NCBI GenBank assembly: GCA_035504415.1
Contig: DATJRY010000010.1
Span: forward strand, 62,001 to 126,000
Source: Candidatus Sulfotelmatobacter sp.
GTDB lineage: Bacteria; Vulcanimicrobiota; Vulcanimicrobiia; Vulcanimicrobiales; Vulcanimicrobiaceae
Length of the DNA stretch: 64,000 nucleotides
Reading direction: 5' to 3'
Positions 54,593-63,905 of the stretch are shown here, piece after piece. The translations under genes and the position numbers were made by a program. The notes beneath the pieces were generated by a model. The model did not search any database and was not told where the DNA came from. It worked only from the letters and a program-made list of their open reading frames with translations. The first letter of the stretch is position 1, and each line of letters opens with the position of its first letter.

Positions 54593-55669
54593 GTGGCGGC
54601 CGAGGACGGGCCGCGCGAGGTCGCCGCATACGACTACGCGCTGCCCGACGCGCTGATCGCGCGCCAGCCCGCCGACCGGCGTGAAGCGGCGCGGCTGCTG
54701 GTGCTGCGCGCCGACGGCAGCCTCGAGCACGCGACGTTCGCGGCGTTCCCCACGCTGCTGCGCGCGGGCGACGTGCTGGTGCTCAACGAGACGCGGGTCG
54801 TGCGCGCGCGCCTGCGCGGCGAGCGCGAGGGCGGGGGCGCCGTGGAGTTGCTGCTGCTGCGCCCGCACGCGCACGCCGCGTTCGATCCCTCGGCCCGCGA
54901 GTGGCTGGCGCTGGTCAAGCCGGGACGGCGGGTCCGGGCCGGCGTGCGGTTGCGGATCGGCGAAGCCGGCGCCCAGGTCGTCGCGGTATTGCCGGACGGC
55001 CCGCGGGTCGTCCGCTTCGACGAGGGGGTCGAGGTCGGGGCGCTGCTCGAGGCGCACGGCGAGGTCCCGCTGCCGCCGTACGTCGGCCCGGGCGACGCGG
55101 CGCGCGAGGCGCGCTACCAGACGGTGTTCGCGCGGGTGCCCGGCAGCGTCGCGGCGCCGACGGCGTCGCTGCACTTCACCCCCGAGATCCTCGCCGCGCT
55201 GCGCGCGCGCGGCGTGGTGCTCGCGCCGCTCGTCCTGGACGTCGGCATCGGGACGTTTCGGCCGATGAGCGGCGCCGGCATCGACGAGCACGTGATGCAC
55301 GCCGAGCGCTACGCGATCCCGGCCGAGACGGCGCGCGCGGTCGCCGACGCGAAGCGCGAGGGACGCCGCGTGATCGCGGCGGGCACCACCGTTCTGCGCG
55401 CGTTGGAAGGCGCCGCCGTGGAGAGCGGTCTCCCGCCGGCCGGCGAGGGCGAGACGGCGCTGTTCGTCACGCCCGGCTTCCCGTTTCGCGTGGTTGACGT
55501 TTTGCTCACGAACTTCCATCTGCCGCGCTCGACGCTGCTGGTCTTGGTGGCGGCGTTCGGCGGCTACGCGCGCGTGCGGGCCGCATATCGGGCCGCGATC
55601 GCCGATCATTACCGCTTCTTTTCATTCGGGGACGCCATGCTGGTCGAACGCGACGGGGAAAACGCCTAG
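54593..55669 (+). CDS. queA: S-adenosylmethionine:tRNA ribosyltransferase-isomerase
   Basis: A 358-residue enzyme that adds the epoxyqueuosine ring to tRNA wobble G. Diagnostic segments are YALPDALIARQPADRRE, LVLNETRVVRARL, GIGTFRPM, EHVMHAERYAIP and VDVLLTNFHLPRSTLLVLVAAF. It starts 5 bases after the PilZ gene with GTG. In many bacteria queA also follows ruvB, as here. Confidence 0.95.
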   Translation: MAAEDGPREVAAYDYALPDALIARQPADRREAARLLVLRADGSLEHATFAAFPTLLRAGDVLVLNETRVVRARLRGEREGGGAVELLLLRPHAHAAFDPSAREWLALVKPGRRVRAGVRLRIGEAGAQVVAVLPDGPRVVRFDEGVEVGALLEAHGEVPLPPYVGPGDAAREARYQTVFARVPGSVAAPTASLHFTPEILAALRARGVVLAPLVLDVGIGTFRPMSGAGIDEHVMHAERYAIPAETARAVADAKREGRRVIAAGTTVLRALEGAAVESGLPPAGEGETALFVTPGFPFRVVDVLLTNFHLPRSTLLVLVAAFGGYARVRAAYRAAIADHYRFFSFGDAMLVERDGENA

Positions 55670-55692
55670 CCGCGCGGGAGTTCGCAAGCGGG

Positions 55693-58353
55693 ATGACGGG
55701 CCCGCCACAGAACCCCAGCCTCTCGACCTTGCCCGCCACGCGCCGCCAACGCGTGACGGCCTTCGTCGTGCTGGCGCTGATCGGCACGGTCGTTCTGGCG
55801 CTGCTGCCGTGGGCGCGCCATCCGGTGCCGGCGGTGACGCCGTTCCTGCCGACCTTCGCGACCTTCGTCGCGCTGACCGATCTGCTGACCGCGATGCTGC
55901 TCTATCGCGACGCCGCGCACGCCCGCTCGATATCGTTGACCGTCCTGGCCAGCGGATATTTCTACAGCGCGCTGATCGTCATCGGCCACGCCGCGACGTT
56001 TCCCGGCGTCTACGCGCCGGGGGGGCTGTTCGGCGTCGGGCCGCAGGCCACCGTGTGGCTGTGGTCGGCATGGCACGCGGGGTTCGCCGCCTTCGCGATC
56101 GTCTTCGCGGCGCTCGAGCGCTCGTCGCCGCGCCTCGACGCGCGCGCGGCACAGCTGACGCGCATCGTCGCGCCGCTGGGCACGCTCGCGCTCGGCTTCG
56201 GCGTCGACGTGCTGGTCGTGCTGCGCAGCCACCGTCTCCCCGCGCTGCTCAGCGACAGCGGTCCGCACGCGATCGTGACCTGGCACGGCGGCTGGTTCTT
56301 GTTGGGCGCGTCGGCGGTGGCGATGATCGCGCAGGTGGCGCTGCCCGGAACGCGCACCGTCGCGCCGCTGTGGCTGTGCGTCTCGGCCGGGGCGATGGTA
56401 CTCGACGTCGCGGTCTCGCTCGACGGCGGGGCGCGTGACAGCGTCGGCTGGTATCTCGCGCGCAGCATCTCGCTGGTGTCGGCCGGCGTCGTGCTCTCGG
56501 CGCTGTTGGCCGAGACGAGCCGGCTGCTGACGATCGTCACCGGTGCCGAGAGCCGGCTGCGCCGCATCGTCGACGGCGTCGGCGACGCGTTGCTCGGATT
56601 GGACGACCAGGGCCGCATCCTCGACGCCAACCCCGCCGCGATCGCGCTGCTGGGGCTGAGCGAGGACGAGCTCCGCTTGCGCTCCGCCAGCGAGGTTCTG
56701 GGCGCCAGCCTCGTCCCGCTCGAGCTGAGCGTGGGCGAGAACGTCGTCATCGCGCGCGACGTCACCGAACGGCGGCGCGCCGAGGCGGCGACGCTGGAGG
56801 CGATCGCGCGCGCGAACGAGGCGGCCGAGGTCAAGAGCCGGTTCCTGGCGACGATGAGCCATGAGATCCGCACCCCGATCAACGCCGTGGTGGGGATGTC
56901 GGAGCTCATGCTGCAGACGCCGCTGACCGACGACGCGCGCGACTACGCGCACACCGTGCGCGAGTCGGCCGAAGCGCTGCTGGGTGTCATCAACGAGATC
57001 CTCGACTACTCGAAGATCGAAGCGGGCGCGACCGAGCTGGAGACCATCGCGTTCTCGCCGTTGCTGGCCGTCGAGGGGGCGGCCGACATCCTCGCGACCA
57101 CCGCTCGCAAGAAGCAGCTCGCGCTGGCCACCCACGTCGCGTCCGACGTCCCGGGCCAGGTGCTGGGCGACGCGCACCGGGTGCGCCAGATTTTGCTCAA
57201 CCTGATCGGCAACGCGGTGAAGTTCACCGCCGCCGGCTACGTCACGGTGCAAGCGACGCTCGTGCGCGCCGGGGATCCGCGCCGCGCGCTGGTGCGCTTC
57301 GCGGTCACCGACACCGGCCCGGGCATCTCCGGCGACGCCGTCGAGAGCCTGTTCGAGCCGTTCCGGCAAGCCGACGCGGGGACGACGCGCCGCTTCGGTG
57401 GCACCGGCCTGGGTCTCTCGATCTCCAAGCGGCTCGTCGAGCTGATGGGCGGGGAGATCGGCGTCGAGAGCGTCCCGGGCGCCGGCGCGACCTTCTGGTT
57501 CACCGTCCCGTTCGAGCGCGCGCCCGACGAGCACCCACGCGACGCGGCGCCGGCGCTGCGCGGGGCGCGTATCCTGATCGTCGAGCCGGAAGACGCGACC
57601 CGCGTGGTCGCCGAGCGCTATTTGCAGGCATGGGGTGCGCACCCGCTGGGGGCGGCCGGGCTGGAACAGGCCATCGCGTTGGCGCGCGGCGCTCCTGATG
57701 GCGGCCACGACGTCGACGCGGTCCTGCTGGCCGCGCCGCCCGGCGCGGATCCCGCCGAGGCGCTCACCCGGTTGCGCCGAGAGAGCGGCAGTCACGCCCC
57801 GGTGGTGCTGGTGACCACCGGCGAGGAACCGGGGCGCACGGCGCGGGCGTTGGCCGCCGGGTACAGCGCGCACGTACGCAAACCGCTCAAACAGTCGATG
57901 CTGCACGACGCCCTGGCCGAGGTGCTGGCCGGTGTGGCGCCGGTCGCGGTGCCCCCGGCACGGGAAATGGCGGCGCCGGTCGAAGGGTTGGTCATCCTGG
58001 TCGCAGACGACAACGCTGTCAATCGCAAGCTCACCCTCCAACAGCTCAAGAAGCTCGGCTATCACGCCGACGCGGTCGAGGACGGCCGCGCGGCAGTCGA
58101 CGCCGTTTTGCGCGGTCGGTACGACCTCGTCCTGATGGACTGCGAGATGCCCGAGCTCGACGGCTTGGCGGCCACGCGCGCCATTCGCGACGAGGAGCAC
58201 CGGCGCGGTGGACACGTGCGGATCGTGGCGATGACGGCGAACGCGCTCGACGGCGATCGCGAGGCGTGTCTGGCCGCCGGGATGGACGATTATCTCGCCA
58301 AGCCCGTGCTCTTGGACGCCCTGCGCGGCGCCCTCGAGGGACAGCCGACGTAA
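55693..58353 (+). CDS. MASE4 hybrid histidine kinase 1
   Basis: An 886-residue membrane sensor. Residues about 18-280 form a MASE4-like multi-helix sensor (FLPTFATFVALTDLLTAMLL, then GVYAPGG). A short PAS (about 290-360) lacks its middle part. HisKA has His390 in FLATMSHEIRTPIN, and HATPase_c has GGTGLGLSISKRLVELMGG near 571. The first receiver (about 620-745) has lost its phosphoacceptor Asp (VLLAAPPGADP). The second (about 765-880) is intact with Asp816 in LMDCEMP. It heads three related kinases. Confidence 0.9.
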   Translation: MTGPPQNPSLSTLPATRRQRVTAFVVLALIGTVVLALLPWARHPVPAVTPFLPTFATFVALTDLLTAMLLYRDAAHARSISLTVLASGYFYSALIVIGHAATFPGVYAPGGLFGVGPQATVWLWSAWHAGFAAFAIVFAALERSSPRLDARAAQLTRIVAPLGTLALGFGVDVLVVLRSHRLPALLSDSGPHAIVTWHGGWFLLGASAVAMIAQVALPGTRTVAPLWLCVSAGAMVLDVAVSLDGGARDSVGWYLARSISLVSAGVVLSALLAETSRLLTIVTGAESRLRRIVDGVGDALLGLDDQGRILDANPAAIALLGLSEDELRLRSASEVLGASLVPLELSVGENVVIARDVTERRRAEAATLEAIARANEAAEVKSRFLATMSHEIRTPINAVVGMSELMLQTPLTDDARDYAHTVRESAEALLGVINEILDYSKIEAGATELETIAFSPLLAVEGAADILATTARKKQLALATHVASDVPGQVLGDAHRVRQILLNLIGNAVKFTAAGYVTVQATLVRAGDPRRALVRFAVTDTGPGISGDAVESLFEPFRQADAGTTRRFGGTGLGLSISKRLVELMGGEIGVESVPGAGATFWFTVPFERAPDEHPRDAAPALRGARILIVEPEDATRVVAERYLQAWGAHPLGAAGLEQAIALARGAPDGGHDVDAVLLAAPPGADPAEALTRLRRESGSHAPVVLVTTGEEPGRTARALAAGYSAHVRKPLKQSMLHDALAEVLAGVAPVAVPPAREMAAPVEGLVILVADDNAVNRKLTLQQLKKLGYHADAVEDGRAAVDAVLRGRYDLVLMDCEMPELDGLAATRAIRDEEHRRGGHVRIVAMTANALDGDREACLAAGMDDYLAKPVLLDALRGALEGQPT

Positions 58354-58391
58354 CGAATGCGACCCGTCACGACGCGGGGTCCGTCGACGGC

Positions 58392-61085
58392 ATGAGGAGC
58401 GTTGCGGCCGTCGGGAGTCTGTCGACGTTTCCGGCCTCGCGTTTGCAGCGCACGTGGGCCTGCGCGGTGCTGGTCGTGCTCGGCCTGTTCGTGCTGGCGA
58501 TCGTTCCGATCGCGGGCCGACACTTGCTCGCGATCCCGCCGTTCTTGCCGACCTTCACGACGTTCGTCATCGTGACGGACCTGCTGACCGCCGCGCTGCT
58601 CTACCGCGATGCGTGGAACGCCCGTTCGCTCTCGCTCAACGTGCTGGCTTCGGGCTACCTGTTCAGCGGCCTGATCGTCATCCCGCACGTGCTCACGTTT
58701 CCCGGCGTCTACGGGTCGACCGGCTTCGCGTCGGCGAGCTCGCAGACCGCGGTCTGGCTGTGGGCCGCCTGGCACGCGGGCTTCCCGGCGTTCGCGCTGG
58801 CGTCGGCGATCTTCGCGCGCTGGCACCCGCGGCTGGCCGCGAGCGGCGGCATGCGCTCGCGCCTGGCCGCGCCGGCGGCGACGATCGTGCTGGCGGTGCT
58901 GGTCGCCGCGCTCGTCCTCGGCAACGCCGCGCGCCTGCCGGTGCTGCTGGTGGGCTCCGATTATCACCGCATCATCATCTCGGGTGTCGGACCGGCGATC
59001 GTCGTTCTCTCCGCGCTGGCGATGATCGCGCAAGTCGCGCTGCCGGGGACGCGCACCGTCGCGCCGCTGTGGGTCACCGTCGCCGTCGGCGCGATGCTGC
59101 TCGACACCGTGCTCACGCTCGACGGCGGGGGCCGCTACAGTGCGGGCTGGTACCTCTCGCGCTGCATCGCGGTGTTCGGCTCGGGCATCGTCCTGTTCGC
59201 GCTGCTGCGCGAGACCGGCCGGCTGGTGGAGAGCGCGACGCAGGCCGAACGGCGCCTGCGCACCATCGTGGACGGCGTCGGCGACGCGCTGCTGGGGCTC
59301 GACGACGAAGGCCGCATCGTGGACGCGAACCCAGCCGCCATCACGCTCTTCGGCGTGCCCGAAGCCGCGCTGCGCGCGCGTTTGGCGAGCGAGGTCGTGC
59401 GCACCAGCCCGGTGCCGCTCGAGCTGAGCGTGGGCGAGAACGTCGTCATCGCGCGCGACGTCACCGAACGACGCCGCGCCGAGGCGGCCGCGCGCGAGGC
59501 GATCGCCAGCGCGACCGAGGCGGCCGCGATCAAGAGCCGGTTCCTGGCAACGATGAGCCACGAGATCCGCACGCCGATCAACGCCGTGGTCGGGATGTCG
59601 GAGCTGATGCTGCAGACCCCGCTGACCGACGAGGCGCGCGACTACGCGCACACCGTGCGCGAGTCGGCCGAAGCGCTGCTGGGCGTCATCAACGAGATCC
59701 TCGACTACTCGAAGATCGAAGCCGGCGCGACGGAGCTGGAGCGCATCGCGTTCTCGCCGCTGCAAGCGGTCGAGGCCGCCGCCGACATCATCTCGACCGC
59801 CGCGCGCAAGAAGCACCTTGCGCTCGCCACCCACGTCGCGCCCGACGTCCCGCGCCGCGCGCTCGGCGACCCGCACCGGCTGCGCCAGATCCTGCTCAAC
59901 CTGATCGGCAACGCGGTGAAGTTCACCGCGGCCGGCTACGTGACCGTGCGCGCCAGCGTCGAGCGCACCGAAGGCGAACGGATCTCGGTGCTGCGCTTCG
60001 CCGTCAGCGACACCGGGCCGGGCGTCTCGCCCGACGCCGCCCCGCGGCTGTTCGAGCCGTTCCGGCAAGCCGACGCGGGGACGACGCGCCGCTTCGGCGG
60101 CACCGGCCTGGGTCTTTCGATCTCCAAGCGGCTCGTCGAGCTGATGGGCGGCGAGATCGGCTTCGAGAGCGCGCCCGGCTCCGGCGCGACGTTCTGGTTC
60201 ACCGTTCCGTTCGAACGCTGCGCCGAGGACGAGCCGGGCGGCGACGTCGTGCCGGCGCTGCGCGGCGCGCGCGTGCTGGTCGTCGACGGCGAAGACGCGA
60301 CGCGGGGCGTCGTCGAGCAGTACCTGTTCTCGTGGGGCGCGATCGCGATCGGCGGTTCGAGCGTGCAGCAGGCGATCGATCTCGCCTCGGCGGCGCTGGG
60401 CCGCGGCACCGACCTCGACGCGATCCTGATGGCCGAGCAGCCGGGCAGCGATCCGGGCGCGGCACTGGCGCGTCTGCGCGAAGCGACCGGGACGCGCGCC
60501 CGCGCGCTGCTGCTCACCGAGAACGATCAGCCCGGTCAGGCCGAGCGCGCGTTCGGCGCCGGCTACAGCGGCAGCGTGCGCAAGCCGCTCAAACAGTCGA
60601 TGCTGCACGACGCGCTGGCCGACACGCTGGCGGGGACGCCGGCGCCGGCGGCGCCGGTCGAACCGGTCCGCGCGGCGCCCATCGACGGCCTGGCGATCCT
60701 GATCGCCGACGACAACGCGGTAAACCGAAAGTTGACGTTGCAGCAGCTCAAGAAGCTCGGGTATCAGGCGGAGGCCGTCGAGGACGGCAAAGAAGCCGTC
60801 GACGCCGTGCTGGCCCGCCACTACGACTTGATCTTGATGGACTGCGAGATGCCGCGTCTGGACGGGTATGCGGCCACGCGCATGATTCGCGCCGCCGAAC
60901 GGCACGGCACCACCCACATCCGCATCGTCGCGATGACCGCGAACGCGCTCGACGGCGACCGCGAAGCGTGCCTGGCCGCCGGGATGGACGACTATTTGGC
61001 CAAGCCCGTGCAGTTGGAGTCGCTGCGCGGCGCGATCGAACGCGGGGCGTCCGCCCGCTTCTCTCACCAGCGATCCGAGAGGTAA
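58392..61085 (+). CDS. MASE4 hybrid histidine kinase 2
   Basis: An 897-residue close paralog of kinase 1, with the same layout: MASE4 sensor (SLSTFPASRLQRTWACAVLV start matches SLSTLPATRRQR), shortened PAS, His390 in FLATMSHEIRTPIN, HATPase_c, a degenerate first receiver (AILMAEQPGSDP without the Asp) and an intact second receiver (Asp817, LMDCEMP). The ATG at 58392 is set by alignment with kinase 1. A 56-bp block is identical in DNA between the two genes. Confidence 0.9.
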   Translation: MRSVAAVGSLSTFPASRLQRTWACAVLVVLGLFVLAIVPIAGRHLLAIPPFLPTFTTFVIVTDLLTAALLYRDAWNARSLSLNVLASGYLFSGLIVIPHVLTFPGVYGSTGFASASSQTAVWLWAAWHAGFPAFALASAIFARWHPRLAASGGMRSRLAAPAATIVLAVLVAALVLGNAARLPVLLVGSDYHRIIISGVGPAIVVLSALAMIAQVALPGTRTVAPLWVTVAVGAMLLDTVLTLDGGGRYSAGWYLSRCIAVFGSGIVLFALLRETGRLVESATQAERRLRTIVDGVGDALLGLDDEGRIVDANPAAITLFGVPEAALRARLASEVVRTSPVPLELSVGENVVIARDVTERRRAEAAAREAIASATEAAAIKSRFLATMSHEIRTPINAVVGMSELMLQTPLTDEARDYAHTVRESAEALLGVINEILDYSKIEAGATELERIAFSPLQAVEAAADIISTAARKKHLALATHVAPDVPRRALGDPHRLRQILLNLIGNAVKFTAAGYVTVRASVERTEGERISVLRFAVSDTGPGVSPDAAPRLFEPFRQADAGTTRRFGGTGLGLSISKRLVELMGGEIGFESAPGSGATFWFTVPFERCAEDEPGGDVVPALRGARVLVVDGEDATRGVVEQYLFSWGAIAIGGSSVQQAIDLASAALGRGTDLDAILMAEQPGSDPGAALARLREATGTRARALLLTENDQPGQAERAFGAGYSGSVRKPLKQSMLHDALADTLAGTPAPAAPVEPVRAAPIDGLAILIADDNAVNRKLTLQQLKKLGYQAEAVEDGKEAVDAVLARHYDLILMDCEMPRLDGYAATRMIRAAERHGTTHIRIVAMTANALDGDREACLAAGMDDYLAKPVQLESLRGAIERGASARFSHQRSER

Positions 61086-61145
61086 ACCATTCTTCACACC
61101 CGGGTGCGGGCGTCGCGCCCGTGAGCTGAGAAAAACAGGCCTAGC

Positions 61146-63905
61146 GTGACTGGCTGGGGCGTCGACATCGTGACCCTCCCCGCGTCCAACGAGCAACGGC
61201 GCCTGGCGCTGATCGCGGTGGGCGCGCTTGGCATTTTCGCGCTGGCGATCGCTCCCTTCGCACGCATCCCGGCCGGCGTCTTCCCGGGCTTCCTGACCCT
61301 GTACGGCGGCGCCGGGCTGATGACGCTGGCGATCACCGGCGCGATCCTGTTCGTCCAGTTCACGCTCTCGCGCAAGCCCTCGCTGCTGGCGCTGACCTGC
61401 GGCGTGCTGTTCTGCGAGATCATCTTCGGCGCGTACATTCTGACCTTTCCGGGGACGGAGACGACGGCGCTGTTCGGCGCGTACGGCTCCGCGTTCGCCT
61501 ATCTGTGGGAGCTGTGGCACACCGCGCTGCCGCTCGCGTTCGCGGCCTACGTCGTGCTGCGCCGGCTCGGCGATCGCGGCCGCGTCTCGAACGCCGCCAC
61601 CGCCGCCGCCCTGACCGGCACCATCGTGGTGGCCTGGATCGCCATCGCGGTGCTGGGCGCATACGACCGCACCTTGCCCAGCCTGGTCCACCACGCGCGC
61701 TACGGACCGTGGGCCTACGTGCTCACGCTGCTGGTCGCGCTGCTCGCGTTCGGGGTGGCGATCGCGCTGCTGCGCCGCGGCAAGGGACAGACGATGCTCG
61801 ACGCCTGGCTCGCCGCGCCGGCGATGGCCTTCGCGGTCGACGCGTTCATCAATTGCGTCGGCGGAGCGCAGTACAGCGTCGGCTGGTACGGTTCGCGGCT
61901 GGGCGTCATCCTGGCGACGTGCTTGTTCGTGGTGGCGCTGCTGCTCGAGACCAACCGGCTGGCGCGCTTCCTGGGCACCAGCGAGAACCGCTTGCGCGGG
62001 ATCGTCAACGGCGTCGCCGACGCGCTGGTGGTCGTCGACGCGCGCGGCGCCGTCGCGTCGGTCAATCCGGCCGCTGCCGCGCTGTTCGGCTTCGTCGCCG
62101 AGGACCTCACCGGCACCCCGATCACGCGCCTGTTGCCGGAGTTCCCGACCGCGGCGCAAGCGCCCGAAGCGACGGTCGTCGAGACGACCGCGCGCGACGC
62201 GCGCGGGACGCCGTTCCCGGTCGAGTTCGCGCGCGGGCGCGACACGACCAGCGCGTCGGGCGAGACGATCCTGATCTTGCGCGACATCACCCAGCGCAAG
62301 CACGCCGACGAGGCGATCCGGCTCGCGCACGACCGTGCGGTCGAAGCGGCCGAGGTCAAGTCGCAATTCCTGGCCACGATGAGCCACGAGATCCGTACCC
62401 CGATCAACGCGGTCGTCGGCATGTCGGAGCTGCTCCTGCAGTCGAACCTCGACGACGAAGCCCGCGAGTACGCCTCGACGGTGCGCGACTCGGCCGAGTC
62501 GCTGCTGGCGATCGTCAACGACATCCTCGACTTCTCGAAGATCGAGGCCGGCCGCATGGAGCTGGAAGTCGTGCCGTTCTCGCCGGTCGTCGCGGTCGAG
62601 AACGCGACCGACATCCTCGGCGCGGCGGCGCGGAAGAAGGGGCTCTCGCTCTCGACCTACGTCGCGCCGGACGTGCCGGCCCGCGTGATCGGCGATGCCG
62701 ACCGCTTGCGCCAAGTGCTGTTGAACCTGCTCGGCAACGCGGTGAAGTTCACCGGCACCGGCAGCGTGACGGTCCGCGCCATCGTCGACGCGCACGACGG
62801 CGAGTCGACCGTGCTGCGCTTCTCGGTCACCGACACCGGCCCGGGCATCGCCACCGACGTCGCGGAGCGCCTCTTCGAGCCGTTCCGGCAGGCCGATCAG
62901 TCGACGCGCCGGCGCTACGGCGGGACGGGCCTGGGGCTGTCGATCTCGCGCCGCATCGTCGAGCTGATGGGCGGCAAGATCGGCTTCGACTCGAGCCTGG
63001 GCCGCGGCTCGACGTTCTGGTTCACCATTCCCTTCCCGCGCGTGCCCGACGAGGCGAAGGCCGCCAACGACGCGGTGCGCGGCGCGCGCGTGCTGCTGGT
63101 CGACGACGAGCCGGTCGCGCGCCAGGTCGTCGATCAGTATCTGCTGGCCTGGGGCGCGATCGCGTCGAGCACCGGCAACGCGCCGCACGCGCTCGAGCTC
63201 GCGCGCGCGATGGCCGCGCGCGGCAACGCCTTCGACGTCGTGCTGATCGATCGCAACGCCGGCGGCGACGGCCTCGCCTTCGCCAGCCGTCTGCGCGCGC
63301 TGCCGGGCCTGAACAACATCCCGCTGGTGCTCATCAGCGGGACGGACGAACCGGCCTCGGCGCCCGAAGTGCGCGCGCGCGGCTTCAGCGCGGTCGTGCG
63401 CAAGCCGATCCGCCAGAAGAGCCTGCACGACGCGCTGGTCGGCGCGCTGTTCGGCGCCGCCTCCGGCACGGTGCCGCCCGACATGCGGTCGGCGTACACC
63501 GCGACCGCCGCGCGCGCGCAGGCGCGCGTTCTGGTCGCCGAAGACAATCCGGTCAACCGCAAGTTGGCGCTGCAACAGCTCAAGAAGCTCGGCTACGGCG
63601 CCGACGCGGTCGCGGACGGACGCGAAGCGATCGAGGCGATCGCGCACGGTGACTACGACTTGGTCTTGATGGACTGCCAGATGCCCGAGGTCGACGGTTT
63701 CGAGGCGACCCGCGAGATCCGGCGGGCGGAGAACGTACGCGGCGGCCACGTGCCGATCGTGGCGATGACGGCCAACGCCCTCGAGGGCGATCGCGAAGCG
63801 TGCCTGGCCGCGGGGATGGATGACTACCTCGCGAAACCGGTGCAACTGTCCGCGCTGCGCGCGACGGTGGAACGTTTCGTGAACGGAGTCGGAGTTGCCG
63901 GATAA
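61146..63905 (+). CDS. MASE4 hybrid histidine kinase 3
   Basis: A 919-residue member, more diverged. MASE4 sensor (about 15-270), a full-length PAS (about 280-385, GIVNGVADALVVVDARG to LILRDITQRKHAD), His414 in FLATMSHEIRTPIN, HATPase_c (RYGGTGLGLSISRRIVELMG), and two receivers that both keep the Asp: Asp702 (VLIDRNAGG) and Asp843 (LMDCQMP). It is linked to the HPt gene by an 11-base overlap, so it most likely feeds that relay. GTG start. Confidence 0.9.
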   Translation: MTGWGVDIVTLPASNEQRRLALIAVGALGIFALAIAPFARIPAGVFPGFLTLYGGAGLMTLAITGAILFVQFTLSRKPSLLALTCGVLFCEIIFGAYILTFPGTETTALFGAYGSAFAYLWELWHTALPLAFAAYVVLRRLGDRGRVSNAATAAALTGTIVVAWIAIAVLGAYDRTLPSLVHHARYGPWAYVLTLLVALLAFGVAIALLRRGKGQTMLDAWLAAPAMAFAVDAFINCVGGAQYSVGWYGSRLGVILATCLFVVALLLETNRLARFLGTSENRLRGIVNGVADALVVVDARGAVASVNPAAAALFGFVAEDLTGTPITRLLPEFPTAAQAPEATVVETTARDARGTPFPVEFARGRDTTSASGETILILRDITQRKHADEAIRLAHDRAVEAAEVKSQFLATMSHEIRTPINAVVGMSELLLQSNLDDEAREYASTVRDSAESLLAIVNDILDFSKIEAGRMELEVVPFSPVVAVENATDILGAAARKKGLSLSTYVAPDVPARVIGDADRLRQVLLNLLGNAVKFTGTGSVTVRAIVDAHDGESTVLRFSVTDTGPGIATDVAERLFEPFRQADQSTRRRYGGTGLGLSISRRIVELMGGKIGFDSSLGRGSTFWFTIPFPRVPDEAKAANDAVRGARVLLVDDEPVARQVVDQYLLAWGAIASSTGNAPHALELARAMAARGNAFDVVLIDRNAGGDGLAFASRLRALPGLNNIPLVLISGTDEPASAPEVRARGFSAVVRKPIRQKSLHDALVGALFGAASGTVPPDMRSAYTATAARAQARVLVAEDNPVNRKLALQQLKKLGYGADAVADGREAIEAIAHGDYDLVLMDCQMPEVDGFEATREIRRAENVRGGHVPIVAMTANALEGDREACLAAGMDDYLAKPVQLSALRATVERFVNGVGVAG

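Noticed and set aside
55693-61085. Long near-identical DNA in two kinases as an insertion element
   Set aside because: The repeats are in frame within homologous coding domains, with no terminal inverted repeats; gene duplication explains them.
61107-61121. CGGGCG-TCG-CGCCCG hairpin between kinases 2 and 3 as a terminator
   Set aside because: No T-run follows on the plus strand; short GC hairpins are expected by chance at this GC content.
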